Source: DAOUCV01 sp034432095 (lineage in GTDB: Bacteria > Chloroflexota > Dehalococcoidia > Dehalococcoidales > UBA2162). Taken from it: a DNA stretch of 45,145 nucleotides. Below the pieces are notes generated by a model. The model was not told the DNA's origin and searched no databases. It saw nothing but the letters and a program-made list of their open reading frames with translations. Position 1 is the first letter of the stretch, and the number at the start of each line of letters is the position of its first letter. The translations under genes were made by a program, and so were the position numbers. The stretch covers positions 1 through 45,145 of the forward strand of contig DAOUCV010000089.1 in NCBI GenBank assembly GCA_034432095.1, given 5' to 3'. This document shows, piece by piece, positions 32,397 to 40,877 of the stretch.

Positions 32397-33812
32397 CTAG
32401 TCTACCGCGGCTCGCAGGGTTTCCGTAATAGCTTTTATTCTATCACCTTTGGCAGAGCTGGAAATGCTACCCTTATTGCCAATGAGACGGGCTGTTGATT
32501 CAAAAAGGGTACCAATAATCTTGAGGTTATGTCTGGCAATGGTCCGTCCTGTCTGGGTATTTTCAATCAACAGGTCAGCGTCCTCGGGCAAAAAGGCTTC
32601 GCTGGCTCCCCAGGTAGGAATCACCTTGTACCCCCAAAGGTGGTTATCCCTAGCGCATTTATCAGCTATGTTCACATACTCTGAGGCTACCCTGATGGGC
32701 ACTGAACGTTCGGCATAAAGCTGCCTCAATCCCTGGATATCAGCTACCGGCAAATCCTTACTTACTACCGCCACTATTCTCACCCAGCCAAACTTGAGGT
32801 CTAGAAGCTCAACTACGGGACTGGAGGGGAACTGATATAGGTGCTCCATAAGCCAATCCTTGCCCGTGATAGCCAAATCAAAATTGCCATTAGCTACCTG
32901 TAATGGCATATCCTGAGGTCTAATCACTTTAATGGTGACGCCAGCCAGACTGGTAGATGGTCGCCGATTACCCGTCGCGGATGGATAATCAGCAACCGAA
33001 ATTCCAGCCTTGTTCAGTAGCTGAGCGGTAGGCTCTTGTTGATGCCCATCGGGTAAAGCCAGCCTGATAGTAGCCTCGTCCTCAGCAGGTAGCTGGCTAG
33101 CCCCTCCCCCGGCTTTCAGAGCAACCGAAGATGAACGGCGCTCCTTTCTTACGGGAAGTTGACCATCAATCGAAGCCAATATCTGGCTCAGGTCTTCCCT
33201 TTCCCAGCTACTCTTATTAGCGATAAGATAAGCACTGAACTCAAGGACGTTGCTTACTGGCACCAGGTCACGGTTGAAAATTTCTTCTCCTGTCCTACCG
33301 GCGATTAGCGCCAGTTCAGCGCTCTCCGGCGGGTAGACCTCGGCGGCACCCCACAGGGGAAAGATACTGAACCGCCTCAGCCGATTTTTTAAAGCAAAGG
33401 ACTCGGTGAGGTTAGGGTACTCACTGACCAGACGTATAAGCCCCCTCTTCAGCTGGACCTTCTCTACGCTAAGCACTGCCTCAGACCGGCTGGCGACCAC
33501 ATAAAGAGTCCCCTCACCATATCCCAGGTTTCTCAGTTTCACCAAAGCTGAGCTGGGGTATTTGACCAATAATTCTTCCACCCAGTCCAGTCCACAAATC
33601 CCCAAATCGTAATTGCCCACGGCAACCTGAATGGGGATGTCCCTCTCGTGGAATACCTTGGCTAAAAGACTGGGAAACCTCCGGGACTTAAGACGGTAAA
33701 AACGCGTCCCCTCACTATACCCGCTCAGCCCCCACCCCGCTCTCCGCAGCAAATCAGCCGTCTCAGCTAGAAGTCTACCCTTAGGCAGGGCTATCTTTAA
33801 TTGTTTGTCCAC
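32397..33812 (-). CDS. hisG: Tandem (fused) ATP phosphoribosyltransferase
   Basis: HisG joins ATP and PRPP in the first, feedback-controlled step of histidine synthesis. The 471-residue chain holds two complete HisG catalytic folds, residues 1-215 and 248-471, joined by a 30-residue linker; a normal short HisG has about 210. Domain 1 keeps the ALPKGRL motif (9-14) and DLGICGLD, but its PRPP loop is AGRTGEEIFNRDL. Domain 2 has lost KGRL (ALPDGHQQ, 252-259) but keeps a PRPP loop TQTGRTIARHNL (419-430) and EYVNIADK. Each half is therefore degenerate where the other is conserved, which suggests a fused pseudo-heterodimer. The GTG start has only a weak upstream site. It lies next to hisZ. Confidence 0.92.
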   Translation of the reverse strand: MDKQLKIALPKGRLLAETADLLRRAGWGLSGYSEGTRFYRLKSRRFPSLLAKVFHERDIPIQVAVGNYDLGICGLDWVEELLVKYPSSALVKLRNLGYGEGTLYVVASRSEAVLSVEKVQLKRGLIRLVSEYPNLTESFALKNRLRRFSIFPLWGAAEVYPPESAELALIAGRTGEEIFNRDLVPVSNVLEFSAYLIANKSSWEREDLSQILASIDGQLPVRKERRSSSVALKAGGGASQLPAEDEATIRLALPDGHQQEPTAQLLNKAGISVADYPSATGNRRPSTSLAGVTIKVIRPQDMPLQVANGNFDLAITGKDWLMEHLYQFPSSPVVELLDLKFGWVRIVAVVSKDLPVADIQGLRQLYAERSVPIRVASEYVNIADKCARDNHLWGYKVIPTWGASEAFLPEDADLLIENTQTGRTIARHNLKIIGTLFESTARLIGNKGSISSSAKGDRIKAITETLRAAVD

Positions 33813-33828
33813 TTGTTGTAACCCTATC

Positions 33829-33905
33829 CCCTTTATCCCCTTCTCCTTAGAAAGGGGGAAGGGGAATTAGTTTTATAAGAGGGGCTTCGCCCCTCTAACT
33901 CCCCT
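33829..33905 (+). repeat. Modular palindromic repeat, copy 12 (head, B, C)
   Basis: Head TAACCCTATCCCC, module B at 33837-33864 and module C at 33877-33896 (AGAGGGGCTTCGCCCCTCT with a TTCG-type loop). It lies in the hisZ-hisG gap, directly followed by copy 13. Confidence 0.87.
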
Positions 33906-33910
33906 TTTGT

Positions 33911-33969
33911 AACCCTTTTCTTCAAAAGGGAGGGGAAAGCTCTTTTGAGAGGGCGTTAGCCCTCTCAAG
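33911..33969 (+). repeat. Modular palindromic repeat, copy 13 (short B, C) over the hisZ stop
   Basis: A small B-like hairpin (CCCTTTTCTTCAAAAGGG) is followed by module C at 33945-33968 (TTGAGAGGGC...GCCCTCTCAA). The hisZ stop codon (33967-33965) falls inside the C palindrome. Confidence 0.8.
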
Positions 33970-35206
33970 CTTTCTGCAATAATTTTAAGACCTCGTCCCT
34001 AGTCTGTGCCTCAAACCTTTGCTGGCTGGTTAGGTCGGTCAGAACAAAGGGAGGCGCTTTACTCCGGACATTGAGCCGCCATTTTAAGTCGGCTGGCTCC
34101 TGACCACCAAGGTCTACCTCAGCCGTATAGCCCGCTTCATGGAGAGCCTCAGCCAGCCCAAAGGCTTCCTTCAGCATACCTTCTTTAGGCTCGATCTTAA
34201 TCAGGATTCTTTGAGCTTCAGGTCTAGTTAGGGACTCTGGCTTTACCAAAGCCATCAGGCGGTCAAGGTAGAGGGCAAAGCCTGAGGCTGGAATGTCCTG
34301 GCCGCCCATTAAAGGAATAAGCGCATCATATCTTCCCCCACCACCGATGTGCTCTCCGCCAGCCAGGAGCCGGAACATCACCCCCGTATAATACTCAAAA
34401 CCCCGCCCGGAAGTTATATCAATCTGGTAGCTTACCCCCACTTCCTCAAGAAGGTCAGCAACATTGACGAAGTTACTGAGCGAAGGTTCAAGCTCGGTCA
34501 GGTCCCGATTAAACAGGGCTTTCAGGTTTTTCAGGAAACCGGATGACTTACCTTTCAGGTCGAGTAAAGGGGTCAAAATCCGGCTCAGCTCCGGCCTTTC
34601 TGACTTTATTCTGGTCAGCACTTCTTCATCCCCATCCAGAATCTGGTCAAATATGCTGGCCTGTTCTTTAGCACTCAGGCCAAACTTTGCCAGTAGCGCC
34701 CTTATCAAGCCGGCATGTGATAGCCTCAACTGGACACCTTCAAGCCCAATCTTTCTCAACACCGCTGAAGCCAACAATATCAGTTCTACATCGGCCGTAG
34801 TTGAGCCGGCACCAATAAGCTCAGCCCCACACTGCCACTTTTCCCTTGACTCTTTTCCCGTCTCCTCAAAGATAAATACATTGGTCACATAAAAGAGCTT
34901 GGCCAGCTCTTTCCCTCCCATAATCTCGATGTAAAGTCGGGCAATGGGGATGGTACCATCAGGTCTCAGTACCACCCTCTCCCCGCTCCAGCCGTCCCAA
35001 TCAAGAAAGGAATATACCCTGCCTAGCCGACCTGGGGTAAGCGTCCCGGTGGAGGTGAACAGGTGTAGATACTCAATGGTTGGCGTCCTAACCTCTTCGT
35101 AGCCCCACTTAAGACAGCAGTCTCGAAATACCCCCTCAATCAGGCGGAATCTTCTCATCTCCTCAGGAGACAGGTCTTGAGTTCCCTTACATCTCTGTAC
35201 TCTCAT
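33965..35206 (-). CDS. hisZ: HisZ, regulatory subunit of ATP phosphoribosyltransferase
   Basis: HisZ resembles histidyl-tRNA synthetase but serves as the histidine-sensing partner of short HisG proteins. The 413-residue protein has the class II core: KGTQDLSPEEMRRF, LRPDGTIPIARLY, QCGAELIGAGSTTADVE, TSGRGFEYYTG and IGGGGRYDALIPL. The motif-2 arginine required in true HisRS (FRYE) is replaced by NVFIFEE, favouring HisZ. It does retain a C-terminal anticodon-binding-like domain, which many HisZ proteins lack or shorten. Its place at the head of the his genes and next to hisG supports the assignment. Confidence 0.85.
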   Translation of the reverse strand: MRVQRCKGTQDLSPEEMRRFRLIEGVFRDCCLKWGYEEVRTPTIEYLHLFTSTGTLTPGRLGRVYSFLDWDGWSGERVVLRPDGTIPIARLYIEIMGGKELAKLFYVTNVFIFEETGKESREKWQCGAELIGAGSTTADVELILLASAVLRKIGLEGVQLRLSHAGLIRALLAKFGLSAKEQASIFDQILDGDEEVLTRIKSERPELSRILTPLLDLKGKSSGFLKNLKALFNRDLTELEPSLSNFVNVADLLEEVGVSYQIDITSGRGFEYYTGVMFRLLAGGEHIGGGGRYDALIPLMGGQDIPASGFALYLDRLMALVKPESLTRPEAQRILIKIEPKEGMLKEAFGLAEALHEAGYTAEVDLGGQEPADLKWRLNVRSKAPPFVLTDLTSQQRFEAQTRDEVLKLLQKA

Positions 35207-35232
35207 AACACACCTTTATAGATAACGGGTAA

Positions 35233-35261
35233 AGTTTACACCACTTTAGCCAGCTATTCAA
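35233..35261 (-). promoter_or_regulatory. Promoter of the his operon
   Basis: TTGAAT (35261-35256), a 17-base spacer and TAAACT (35238-35233) on the minus strand, about 30 bases upstream of hisZ. It is divergent from the nfeD promoter, with 13 bases between the two -35 boxes. No his leader peptide or T-box is seen. Confidence 0.7.
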
Positions 35262-35274
35262 CTTCCCTTCACAT

Positions 35275-35303
35275 TTGCAATTGAACTACAACCACTATAC
35301 AAT
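35275..35303 (+). promoter_or_regulatory. Promoter of nfeD-stomatin
   Basis: TTGCAA (35275-35280), a 17-base spacer and TACAAT (35298-35303). The predicted start near 35310 supports the ATG at 35338 and excludes the upstream TTG that would extend the reading frame. Confidence 0.7.
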
Positions 35304-35337
35304 AATATTTACCGATAGACCTTCTACAAGGTTGGTT

Positions 35338-36651
35338 ATGTTAAAAACGATACGCGTTCTGCCATTGTTAGGCTTGTTAATCGTTGCCTTTATCGCCTTT
35401 ATCTCTGGTGCCGCGAAGGCGGCTACCACCACGATTGACGTGCTCCACGCTAACGGAACCATCAACCCGGTGCTGGTCGATTATATCGAGCGTGGTATTA
35501 AGCATGCTGAGGAAACCCGTGCAATTGCCTGTATCATCCAACTGGATACCCCCGGTGGTCTGGATACCTCCATGCGCGACATCGTCCAAGACATCGTTAA
35601 TGCCCGGGTTCCGGTGGTGGTGTATGTCTCTCCTTCTGGAGCCCGAGCCGCTTCTGCCGGAGTATTCATCACAGTAGCCGCCCATGTAGCGGCGATGGCA
35701 CCAAATACCACCATCGGTGCCGCCCACCCGGTAGCCATAGGCGAAGGGGGTGAGGCAACAATGTCTGAAGCTATGGAAGAGAAGGTAGTGAATGATGCCG
35801 CTGCCTACATCAGAAGCATTGCCCAGGCCCACGGACGCAATATGGAATGGGCAGAAAAAGCAGTTAGAGAGAGCGTTTCCGCTACCGAGCAGGAAGCTCT
35901 GAAACTTAATGTCATTGATCTGGTCGCTCCCGACCTTGACGCCCTCGTCTCTCAGCTTGATGGCAGAGAGGTAACCATGGCCGGCGGCACGGTGGTGACC
36001 TTAAACACCGAAGGGGCTACCATTAACCATATCCCGATGAATACCATTGAAGACTTCCTCTACGCTATCAGTGACCCAAACATCGCCTACCTATTGTTAA
36101 GCCTGGCTACGTTGGGCATCATGGCTGAAATTTCCAACCCCGGCATGATTTTCCCCGGTGTACTCGGTGCCATCTGCCTGCTAATGGCTTTCTTCTCACT
36201 GGGAGTGTTGCCGGTAAACTATGCCGGAATTTTGCTCATCGTTCTCGCCTTCGGTCTGTTCATCGCCGAAGTGTTTACCCATAGCTTTGGCTTGCTCACC
36301 GCTGGAGGCATATCTTCGCTAGTCCTTGGTTCCTTAATCTTATTTAAAGGAGGACCATTGTTTAGAATACACCCCGCTCTGATTGCCACCATCACCACTC
36401 TCATTGTCGGCTTCTTTGCCTTTGCGGTCCCCCTAATAATCCGGGCGCACCGCCGTCAAGCATCTACCGGGCGTGAAGAACTAACTGGAAAGAAGGCTAT
36501 AGTCAAGAGAGCACTGGAACCAGAAGGAATGGTTCTCTTTAAAGGCGAACTGTGGACAGCAATATCAGAATCGGGCCGGGTGGAACCCGGGGAGGAGGTG
36601 ATTATAAATAAGGTCGATAGCCTCAAATTATATGTAAGCAAAAAACAATAA
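35338..36651 (+). CDS. NfeD-family membrane serine protease (ClpP-class)
   Basis: This is the long form of NfeD, a membrane protein with an N-terminal extracytoplasmic serine protease domain that cleaves stomatin. The 437-residue protein starts with a signal-like hydrophobic segment (5-28), then a ClpP-fold domain with LDTPGGL near 69-75, nucleophile Ser106 in ARAASAGVF and the likely general base Lys149 in EEKVVNDAA. A cluster of about five membrane helices follows (270-390), then a C-terminal OB-fold NfeD domain (ELTGKKAIVKRALEPEG onward). It is followed at 13 bases by the stomatin gene, as in archaea. Confidence 0.93.
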   Translation: MLKTIRVLPLLGLLIVAFIAFISGAAKAATTTIDVLHANGTINPVLVDYIERGIKHAEETRAIACIIQLDTPGGLDTSMRDIVQDIVNARVPVVVYVSPSGARAASAGVFITVAAHVAAMAPNTTIGAAHPVAIGEGGEATMSEAMEEKVVNDAAAYIRSIAQAHGRNMEWAEKAVRESVSATEQEALKLNVIDLVAPDLDALVSQLDGREVTMAGGTVVTLNTEGATINHIPMNTIEDFLYAISDPNIAYLLLSLATLGIMAEISNPGMIFPGVLGAICLLMAFFSLGVLPVNYAGILLIVLAFGLFIAEVFTHSFGLLTAGGISSLVLGSLILFKGGPLFRIHPALIATITTLIVGFFAFAVPLIIRAHRRQASTGREELTGKKAIVKRALEPEGMVLFKGELWTAISESGRVEPGEEVIINKVDSLKLYVSKKQ

Positions 36652-36664
36652 GGGAGGTAAACAA

Positions 36665-37438
36665 ATGGAATGGGTCATTATCGGCATAATTATTCTAGCT
36701 TTGCTTATCATTCTTCCCAATGCCATTAAGATTGTCAAGGAATGGGAGCGTGGGGTTATTCTCCGCCTGGGACGGCTGGTCGGGACCAAGGGGCCCGGCT
36801 TCTTCCTTATCATTCCGTTCGTCGACCGGATGATAAAGGTTGACCTGCGTGTAGTAACCATGGATGTGCCACCGCAGGATGTAATCACCAAAGACAATGT
36901 TACCGTGAAGGTGGACGCTGTGGTGTACTTCAGAGTGGTCGACCCTGAAGCTTCGGTGGTAAAGGTCTTGGACCACGTCCGGGCTACGGCGCTGATAGCC
37001 CAGACGACGATGCGGAATGTACTGGGACAATCTGAGCTTGATGAATTGCTCACCGAACGGGAAAAACTCAATCAGACACTCCAGAGGATAATTGATGAGC
37101 AAACTGACCCGTGGGGGGTGAAGGTCAGCATCGTGGAAATTAAGAATGTGGAACTTCCCGAAGCGATGAAGCGCTCTATGGCGGCTCAGGCTGAAGCCGA
37201 AAGAGAGAGACGAGCCAAGATCATCCACGCTGACGGCGAGTTTCAAGCCTCGGAGCGGCTGGCGGAAGCCGGGGCTGTTATTGCCCGAGAGCCAACAACG
37301 CTACAGCTACGCTACCTGCAAACACTGGTGGAGATAGCCTCGGAGAAAAACAGCACCATAATCTTCCCCATCCCGATAGACTTTCTCAAAGCGTTTGTTC
37401 GCTCTGGCGGGGATACCAACCCGAAGGAAAAGACTTAG
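36665..37438 (+). CDS. Stomatin/prohibitin-family (SPFH) membrane scaffold protein
   Basis: The 257-residue slipin starts with one membrane helix (3-25), followed by the SPFH domain: EWERGVILRLGRLVG, PGFFLIIPFVDRMIKVDLRV and the VDAVVYFRVVDPE strand. A long coiled-coil region (180-235) follows, with the AQAEAERERRAKII motif. A strong GGGAGG site precedes the ATG. It pairs with NfeD in the classic stomatin operon-partner arrangement, probably building oligomeric membrane platforms that are processed by the protease. Confidence 0.95.
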   Translation: MEWVIIGIIILALLIILPNAIKIVKEWERGVILRLGRLVGTKGPGFFLIIPFVDRMIKVDLRVVTMDVPPQDVITKDNVTVKVDAVVYFRVVDPEASVVKVLDHVRATALIAQTTMRNVLGQSELDELLTEREKLNQTLQRIIDEQTDPWGVKVSIVEIKNVELPEAMKRSMAAQAEAERERRAKIIHADGEFQASERLAEAGAVIAREPTTLQLRYLQTLVEIASEKNSTIIFPIPIDFLKAFVRSGGDTNPKEKT

Positions 37439-37452
37439 CAATAACTACCGGC

Positions 37453-38232
37453 TTAGTCACGCAGAGTAACGTCCCCGACGACAATCCTGGTGAGTTTACC
37501 ATCCAAGCCACGCAGCAGAAGACTGCCATCCCTGGCTACCGATTCAGCTACTCCTTCATATACGGTTTCACCGGCTGTTACCCGGACTTTCTTGCCCAGT
37601 GTCACCAGACTGCTTCGCCACTCTTCATAAAGAGACCCACCAGCCGACAGAGTGAAGTATAACCTTTCCACCTCAGCTAACAGGTGACGGACTACGCTTA
37701 AAGGTGATACCTCCGCTCTTAGCTCCTCGGCAAGGCTGGTGGCAACCGGCTGAATCTCAGGGAAGTCAGCCAGCCTGAGGTTTACATTTATGCCAATACC
37801 GATGATGGTGTAGTTCACTCTGGTTCTCTGCACATCACTTTCAATTAGAATCCCACACACCTTCTTACCATTAATGAGGACATCGTTAGGCCACTTAACC
37901 CGTGGCTTTAAGCCGGTGGCTGATTCTATACTATGAACGACAGCCAATGAAGCCAGCATGATGAGAGATGACAGGTGGGATAGGCTTGGGTAGAGAATTA
38001 TGGACAGGGCGATGTTACCCCTGGGCGAGAGCCAGACACGTTTTAACCTCCCCCTCCCGCCGGTCTGCTCACCAGCAATGATAACCGTCCCTTCAACTGC
38101 TCCCTGCTGGGCTTCCTCCCTGGCGATTTCCATTGTTGAAGTCAGGCTGGGATAGTAGAGAATCCTCTGTCCGATAACACGAGTCCCGAGATTATTAGTA
38201 ATGGCAGCCGCAGATAAAATATCCTCTGTCAT
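37453..38232 (-). CDS. birA: Biotin-[acetyl-CoA-carboxylase] ligase (group I BirA)
   Basis: Attaches biotin to carboxylase carrier domains through biotinyl-AMP. The 259-residue protein has LTSTMEIAREE near 30, the GGRGRLKRVWLSP motif at 58-70, KWPNDVLINGKKVCGILIE near 113, and a C-terminal SH3-like domain. It lacks the N-terminal DNA-binding domain of E. coli BirA, so it is a pure enzyme and not a repressor. It converges with the stomatin gene, 14 bases apart. Confidence 0.95.
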   Translation of the reverse strand: MTEDILSAAAITNNLGTRVIGQRILYYPSLTSTMEIAREEAQQGAVEGTVIIAGEQTGGRGRLKRVWLSPRGNIALSIILYPSLSHLSSLIMLASLAVVHSIESATGLKPRVKWPNDVLINGKKVCGILIESDVQRTRVNYTIIGIGINVNLRLADFPEIQPVATSLAEELRAEVSPLSVVRHLLAEVERLYFTLSAGGSLYEEWRSSLVTLGKKVRVTAGETVYEGVAESVARDGSLLLRGLDGKLTRIVVGDVTLRD

Positions 38233-38293
38233 GGCGATATCCTCGCCTCAGATATATCCCCGTGGATAAAGACAATACAGGCTGAATATTGCA

Positions 38294-39208
38294 CTAGACT
38301 ACGATGTTTAAGACGGAAGGCACGAGCCAGAAAGATGCCGGACCTTCCCCCAGCAGTTCACCATCAGCATGAACTAAAACTCGCTCTTTGGCTTCGACAG
38401 TAATCCTCGTCGCCTTCTCCATCCTTACTTTAGGATGTTGGCCATGGGTGCCCTGATATACCATGTATAACGACTTCAGCAGGTCAAACTTCCCAATATC
38501 ACCGATAACCGTTATATCCAGCAGGCTATCATTGAGACTGGCCTCGGGTGCCACATGCATCCCGCCCCCGAGGTAGCTCCCGTTAGAGACCACCACGCTA
38601 AGGATGCGAGCCGCCTCACTCTTATCGCCAATATGAAGCACCACAGATTTGTTCCGATAACCAAGCAGGGTGCGGAGCAGACCCGCCACATAAGGAACGG
38701 TGCCCCCAAAATACTTCGGCACATGCTCGGTAGCCTCTACCACAGCGGCATCAAAGCCCACACCTGCCGCATTAACGAAAAAACGCCGTGAAGGCTTTCC
38801 CCTACTCTGGTATTCAACAACCCCGACATCAATCAACAATTTTCGCTGGCTGGTAAGACGCGAACAGGCACTGATATAGTGTCTAGGGATGCCCACCGAA
38901 CGGATAAAATCGCTGCCGGTACCGGTGCCTATCACACCGATAGCCATATCACGGGCAACACTAGAACCGAGTATTCCATTGGCTACCTCGTTCACCGTGC
39001 CATCGCCACCTACCGCCACCACATAACGGTAACCATTAGAGGCAGCGGCTTTGGCGAGTTCTATGGCATGACCCACACCCTCCGTATATTCGTGGTCAAA
39101 TGATAGACCGATATACTTCAACAACCGGCTAATGTGCCCCCACTTCCGGCGCGTTGAGTAAGCTCCAGCGGCGGGATTGACGATTACCTTGGCGTGCGGC
39201 ACTGACAT
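38294..39208 (-). CDS. Diacylglycerol kinase-catalytic-domain lipid kinase (YegS/DgkB-like)
   Basis: The 304-residue protein has the fold of the NAD/diacylglycerol kinase family: KVIVNPAAG near 8, the catalytic VAVGGDGTVNEVANG near 62 and VIGTGTGSDFIRS near 93. Members phosphorylate diacylglycerol, sphingosine or glycerolipid precursors at the membrane face. The exact lipid substrate cannot be told. It lies 21 bases downstream of the ABC permease on the same strand, which suggests one transcript. Confidence 0.88.
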   Translation of the reverse strand: MSVPHAKVIVNPAAGAYSTRRKWGHISRLLKYIGLSFDHEYTEGVGHAIELAKAAASNGYRYVVAVGGDGTVNEVANGILGSSVARDMAIGVIGTGTGSDFIRSVGIPRHYISACSRLTSQRKLLIDVGVVEYQSRGKPSRRFFVNAAGVGFDAAVVEATEHVPKYFGGTVPYVAGLLRTLLGYRNKSVVLHIGDKSEAARILSVVVSNGSYLGGGMHVAPEASLNDSLLDITVIGDIGKFDLLKSLYMVYQGTHGQHPKVRMEKATRITVEAKERVLVHADGELLGEGPASFWLVPSVLNIVV

Positions 39209-39229
39209 TTATTGAACTCGCCTCTTCGT

Positions 39230-40033
39230 CTAGGCTAACTGCCTCCTCTGACTTATCAAGATGCTCAGGACGAAACCCACCACCAGGTAGATTACCATGG
39301 CGAGAGCGCAAAGACCAATGTCCGGAGTCTTGATTTCAAAAGGCATCATCTCCATACTGCCGGGGGGCATAATTCCTTCCATCAAAAGCTCATAGCCGCC
39401 ATAGACGGTGGAGACGCTGTCACCAGCAGTAGATAAGAGAAACCAGTGTGGCTTACCCGCCAGCATGAGGACACTATCAACAATCCCGGAAATGACCGTG
39501 ATGAAAACAAGCGTAATCACAGTAGCCCCCATCGCCCCTTTTGATATTGAGCTGAAGAAGAAGGTTACGGAGAGAACACTGCCGGCATAGAGGAGACACA
39601 ACCCAAATGACTTGGCTGTCTCAATCGGGACACTGCCATATATTGCCAGCAGGGAAATAGCAGTAATGGCATATCCGAAGATAATGAGCAATATCACCGC
39701 CGCACAGCTTGCCAGATACTTCCCCGCCACCAGTGTGATTCGCTTGACCGGGTTGGTGAAAAGAATCAGGCCGGTCTTACCCTCAAATTCTCCGGCTATA
39801 GCGTCTCCGGCAAAAAAGACCGCCCCGATTGTCGCCAGGGCTGGACCGATGGAGAGCATCCCCGCCATCACCATCACATTAGCCGGGTAGCCTTTCATTA
39901 GAGCCGGGAAGAGAATAAGGACAGCCAGTTCGGCAACAAGTGTCAGCCCAAGGATGACGTATAGCCGTCTTCGGCGGATGTGCTTTAGAAATTCATAGGC
40001 AGTAACTATTCTTAACTTTTCGAATTCACCCAA
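39230..40033 (-). CDS. ABC-2 type transporter permease
   Basis: The 267-residue membrane protein has six predicted helices. It begins with a cytoplasmic stretch (RIVTAYEFLKHIRRRRLY) typical of ABC-2 permeases, and FAGDAIAGEFEGKTGLILFT after the second helix is the diagnostic ABC-2 coupling segment. A large extracytoplasmic loop follows helix 5. It overlaps the ATPase gene by eight bases. The substrate is unknown. Self-protection or lipid-linked export is typical of such pairs. Confidence 0.88.
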   Translation of the reverse strand: MGEFEKLRIVTAYEFLKHIRRRRLYVILGLTLVAELAVLILFPALMKGYPANVMVMAGMLSIGPALATIGAVFFAGDAIAGEFEGKTGLILFTNPVKRITLVAGKYLASCAAVILLIIFGYAITAISLLAIYGSVPIETAKSFGLCLLYAGSVLSVTFFFSSISKGAMGATVITLVFITVISGIVDSVLMLAGKPHWFLLSTAGDSVSTVYGGYELLMEGIMPPGSMEMMPFEIKTPDIGLCALAMVIYLVVGFVLSILISQRRQLA

Positions 40034-40751
40034 AAGACCCTCCCGTCAATTCCAGGTAGGCTCGCTCAAGTGTTTGGTATTTCTCCTCCAGTTGAGCAAT
40101 GCTATCGTAGGCAAATAGACGCCCGTGGTCGATGATGGCTACTTTCTGGCATATCTGGGCAACCTCAACGAGCTGGTGCGAGGCAAAAAAGATTGTCTTC
40201 TCTCTCCCCACCGTCTCGATTATCTCCCGGAATTCCACGATACCCCTCGGGTCGAGCCCCAGAGCCGGTTCATCGAGGATCAGCACTGGCGGGTCGTGAA
40301 GCAGAGCCTGCGCCAGGGCAAGACGCTGTTTCATCCCCCTTGAAAACTTCTCTATTCTGACAGTGCTCCAGTCGTCGAGTCTAACGAGGTGGATTACCTC
40401 CGTTATCCGGTGTTTTAACCCCTTCCCTCCCATTCCCCGAAGCCTGCCAAGGTAGCTGAGGGTCTCTTCAGGGGTAAGGAAGGGGTAAAACTCAGGTGTC
40501 TCTATGATGGTGCCAATTCGGGAGAGCGCCTGTTCCGGCTTCTCCGCCACATTGACACCATCGATATAAGCCGTACCGGAAGAGGAGCGGATGAGACCGC
40601 ATAAAATCTTAAGAGTTGTGCTCTTGCCGGCGCCATTGGGACCGAGGAGACCCACATTCTCATTCTCCCCTACCCTCAAGGATAAGCTATCAAGAGCCAG
40701 AAATTTACCGTAATATTTGGTCAGCTTGTCAATAACGATGGGCTCACGCAT
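40026..40751 (-). CDS. ABC transporter ATPase
   Basis: The 241-residue ATPase has Walker A GPNGAGKST near 37, Q-loop TIIETPEF, signature FSRGMKQRLALAQALL (SRGM in place of SGG, frequent in ABC-2 drug-type exporters) and Walker B VLILDEPALGLD near 155. It is paired with the ABC-2 permease by an 8-bp overlap. The start ATG lies a little far from AAGGA, and a promoter is visible upstream. Confidence 0.94.
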   Translation of the reverse strand: MREPIVIDKLTKYYGKFLALDSLSLRVGENENVGLLGPNGAGKSTTLKILCGLIRSSSGTAYIDGVNVAEKPEQALSRIGTIIETPEFYPFLTPEETLSYLGRLRGMGGKGLKHRITEVIHLVRLDDWSTVRIEKFSRGMKQRLALAQALLHDPPVLILDEPALGLDPRGIVEFREIIETVGREKTIFFASHQLVEVAQICQKVAIIDHGRLFAYDSIAQLEEKYQTLERAYLELTGGSFG

Positions 40752-40774
40752 TCTGTTATTTCCTTAATGTCTGC

Positions 40775-40802
40775 TATCTATCAATTTTAACATCAATGTC
40801 AA
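40775..40802 (-). promoter_or_regulatory. Candidate promoter of the ABC/lipid-kinase operon
   Basis: A consensus TTGACA (40802-40797), a 16-base spacer and TAGATA (40780-40775) on the minus strand, about 25 bases before the ATPase start. The -10 is only a partial match. Confidence 0.5.
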
Positions 40803-40832
40803 GGCTTCAATCTAAATAGCTTATTCAATATA

Positions 40833-40861
40833 TTGTCATTTGGCGGGTTCTCACTTATAAT
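40833..40861 (+). promoter_or_regulatory. Strong promoter of the UPF0200-dCMP deaminase pair
   Basis: TTGTCA (40833-40838), a 17-base spacer and a perfect TATAAT (40856-40861). The expected start near 40868 leaves only about 10 bases before the ATG at 40878, so the transcript would be close to leaderless, in keeping with the absence of a clear ribosome-binding site. Confidence 0.8.
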
Positions 40862-40877
40862 GAAGCGAGTATAGGCT

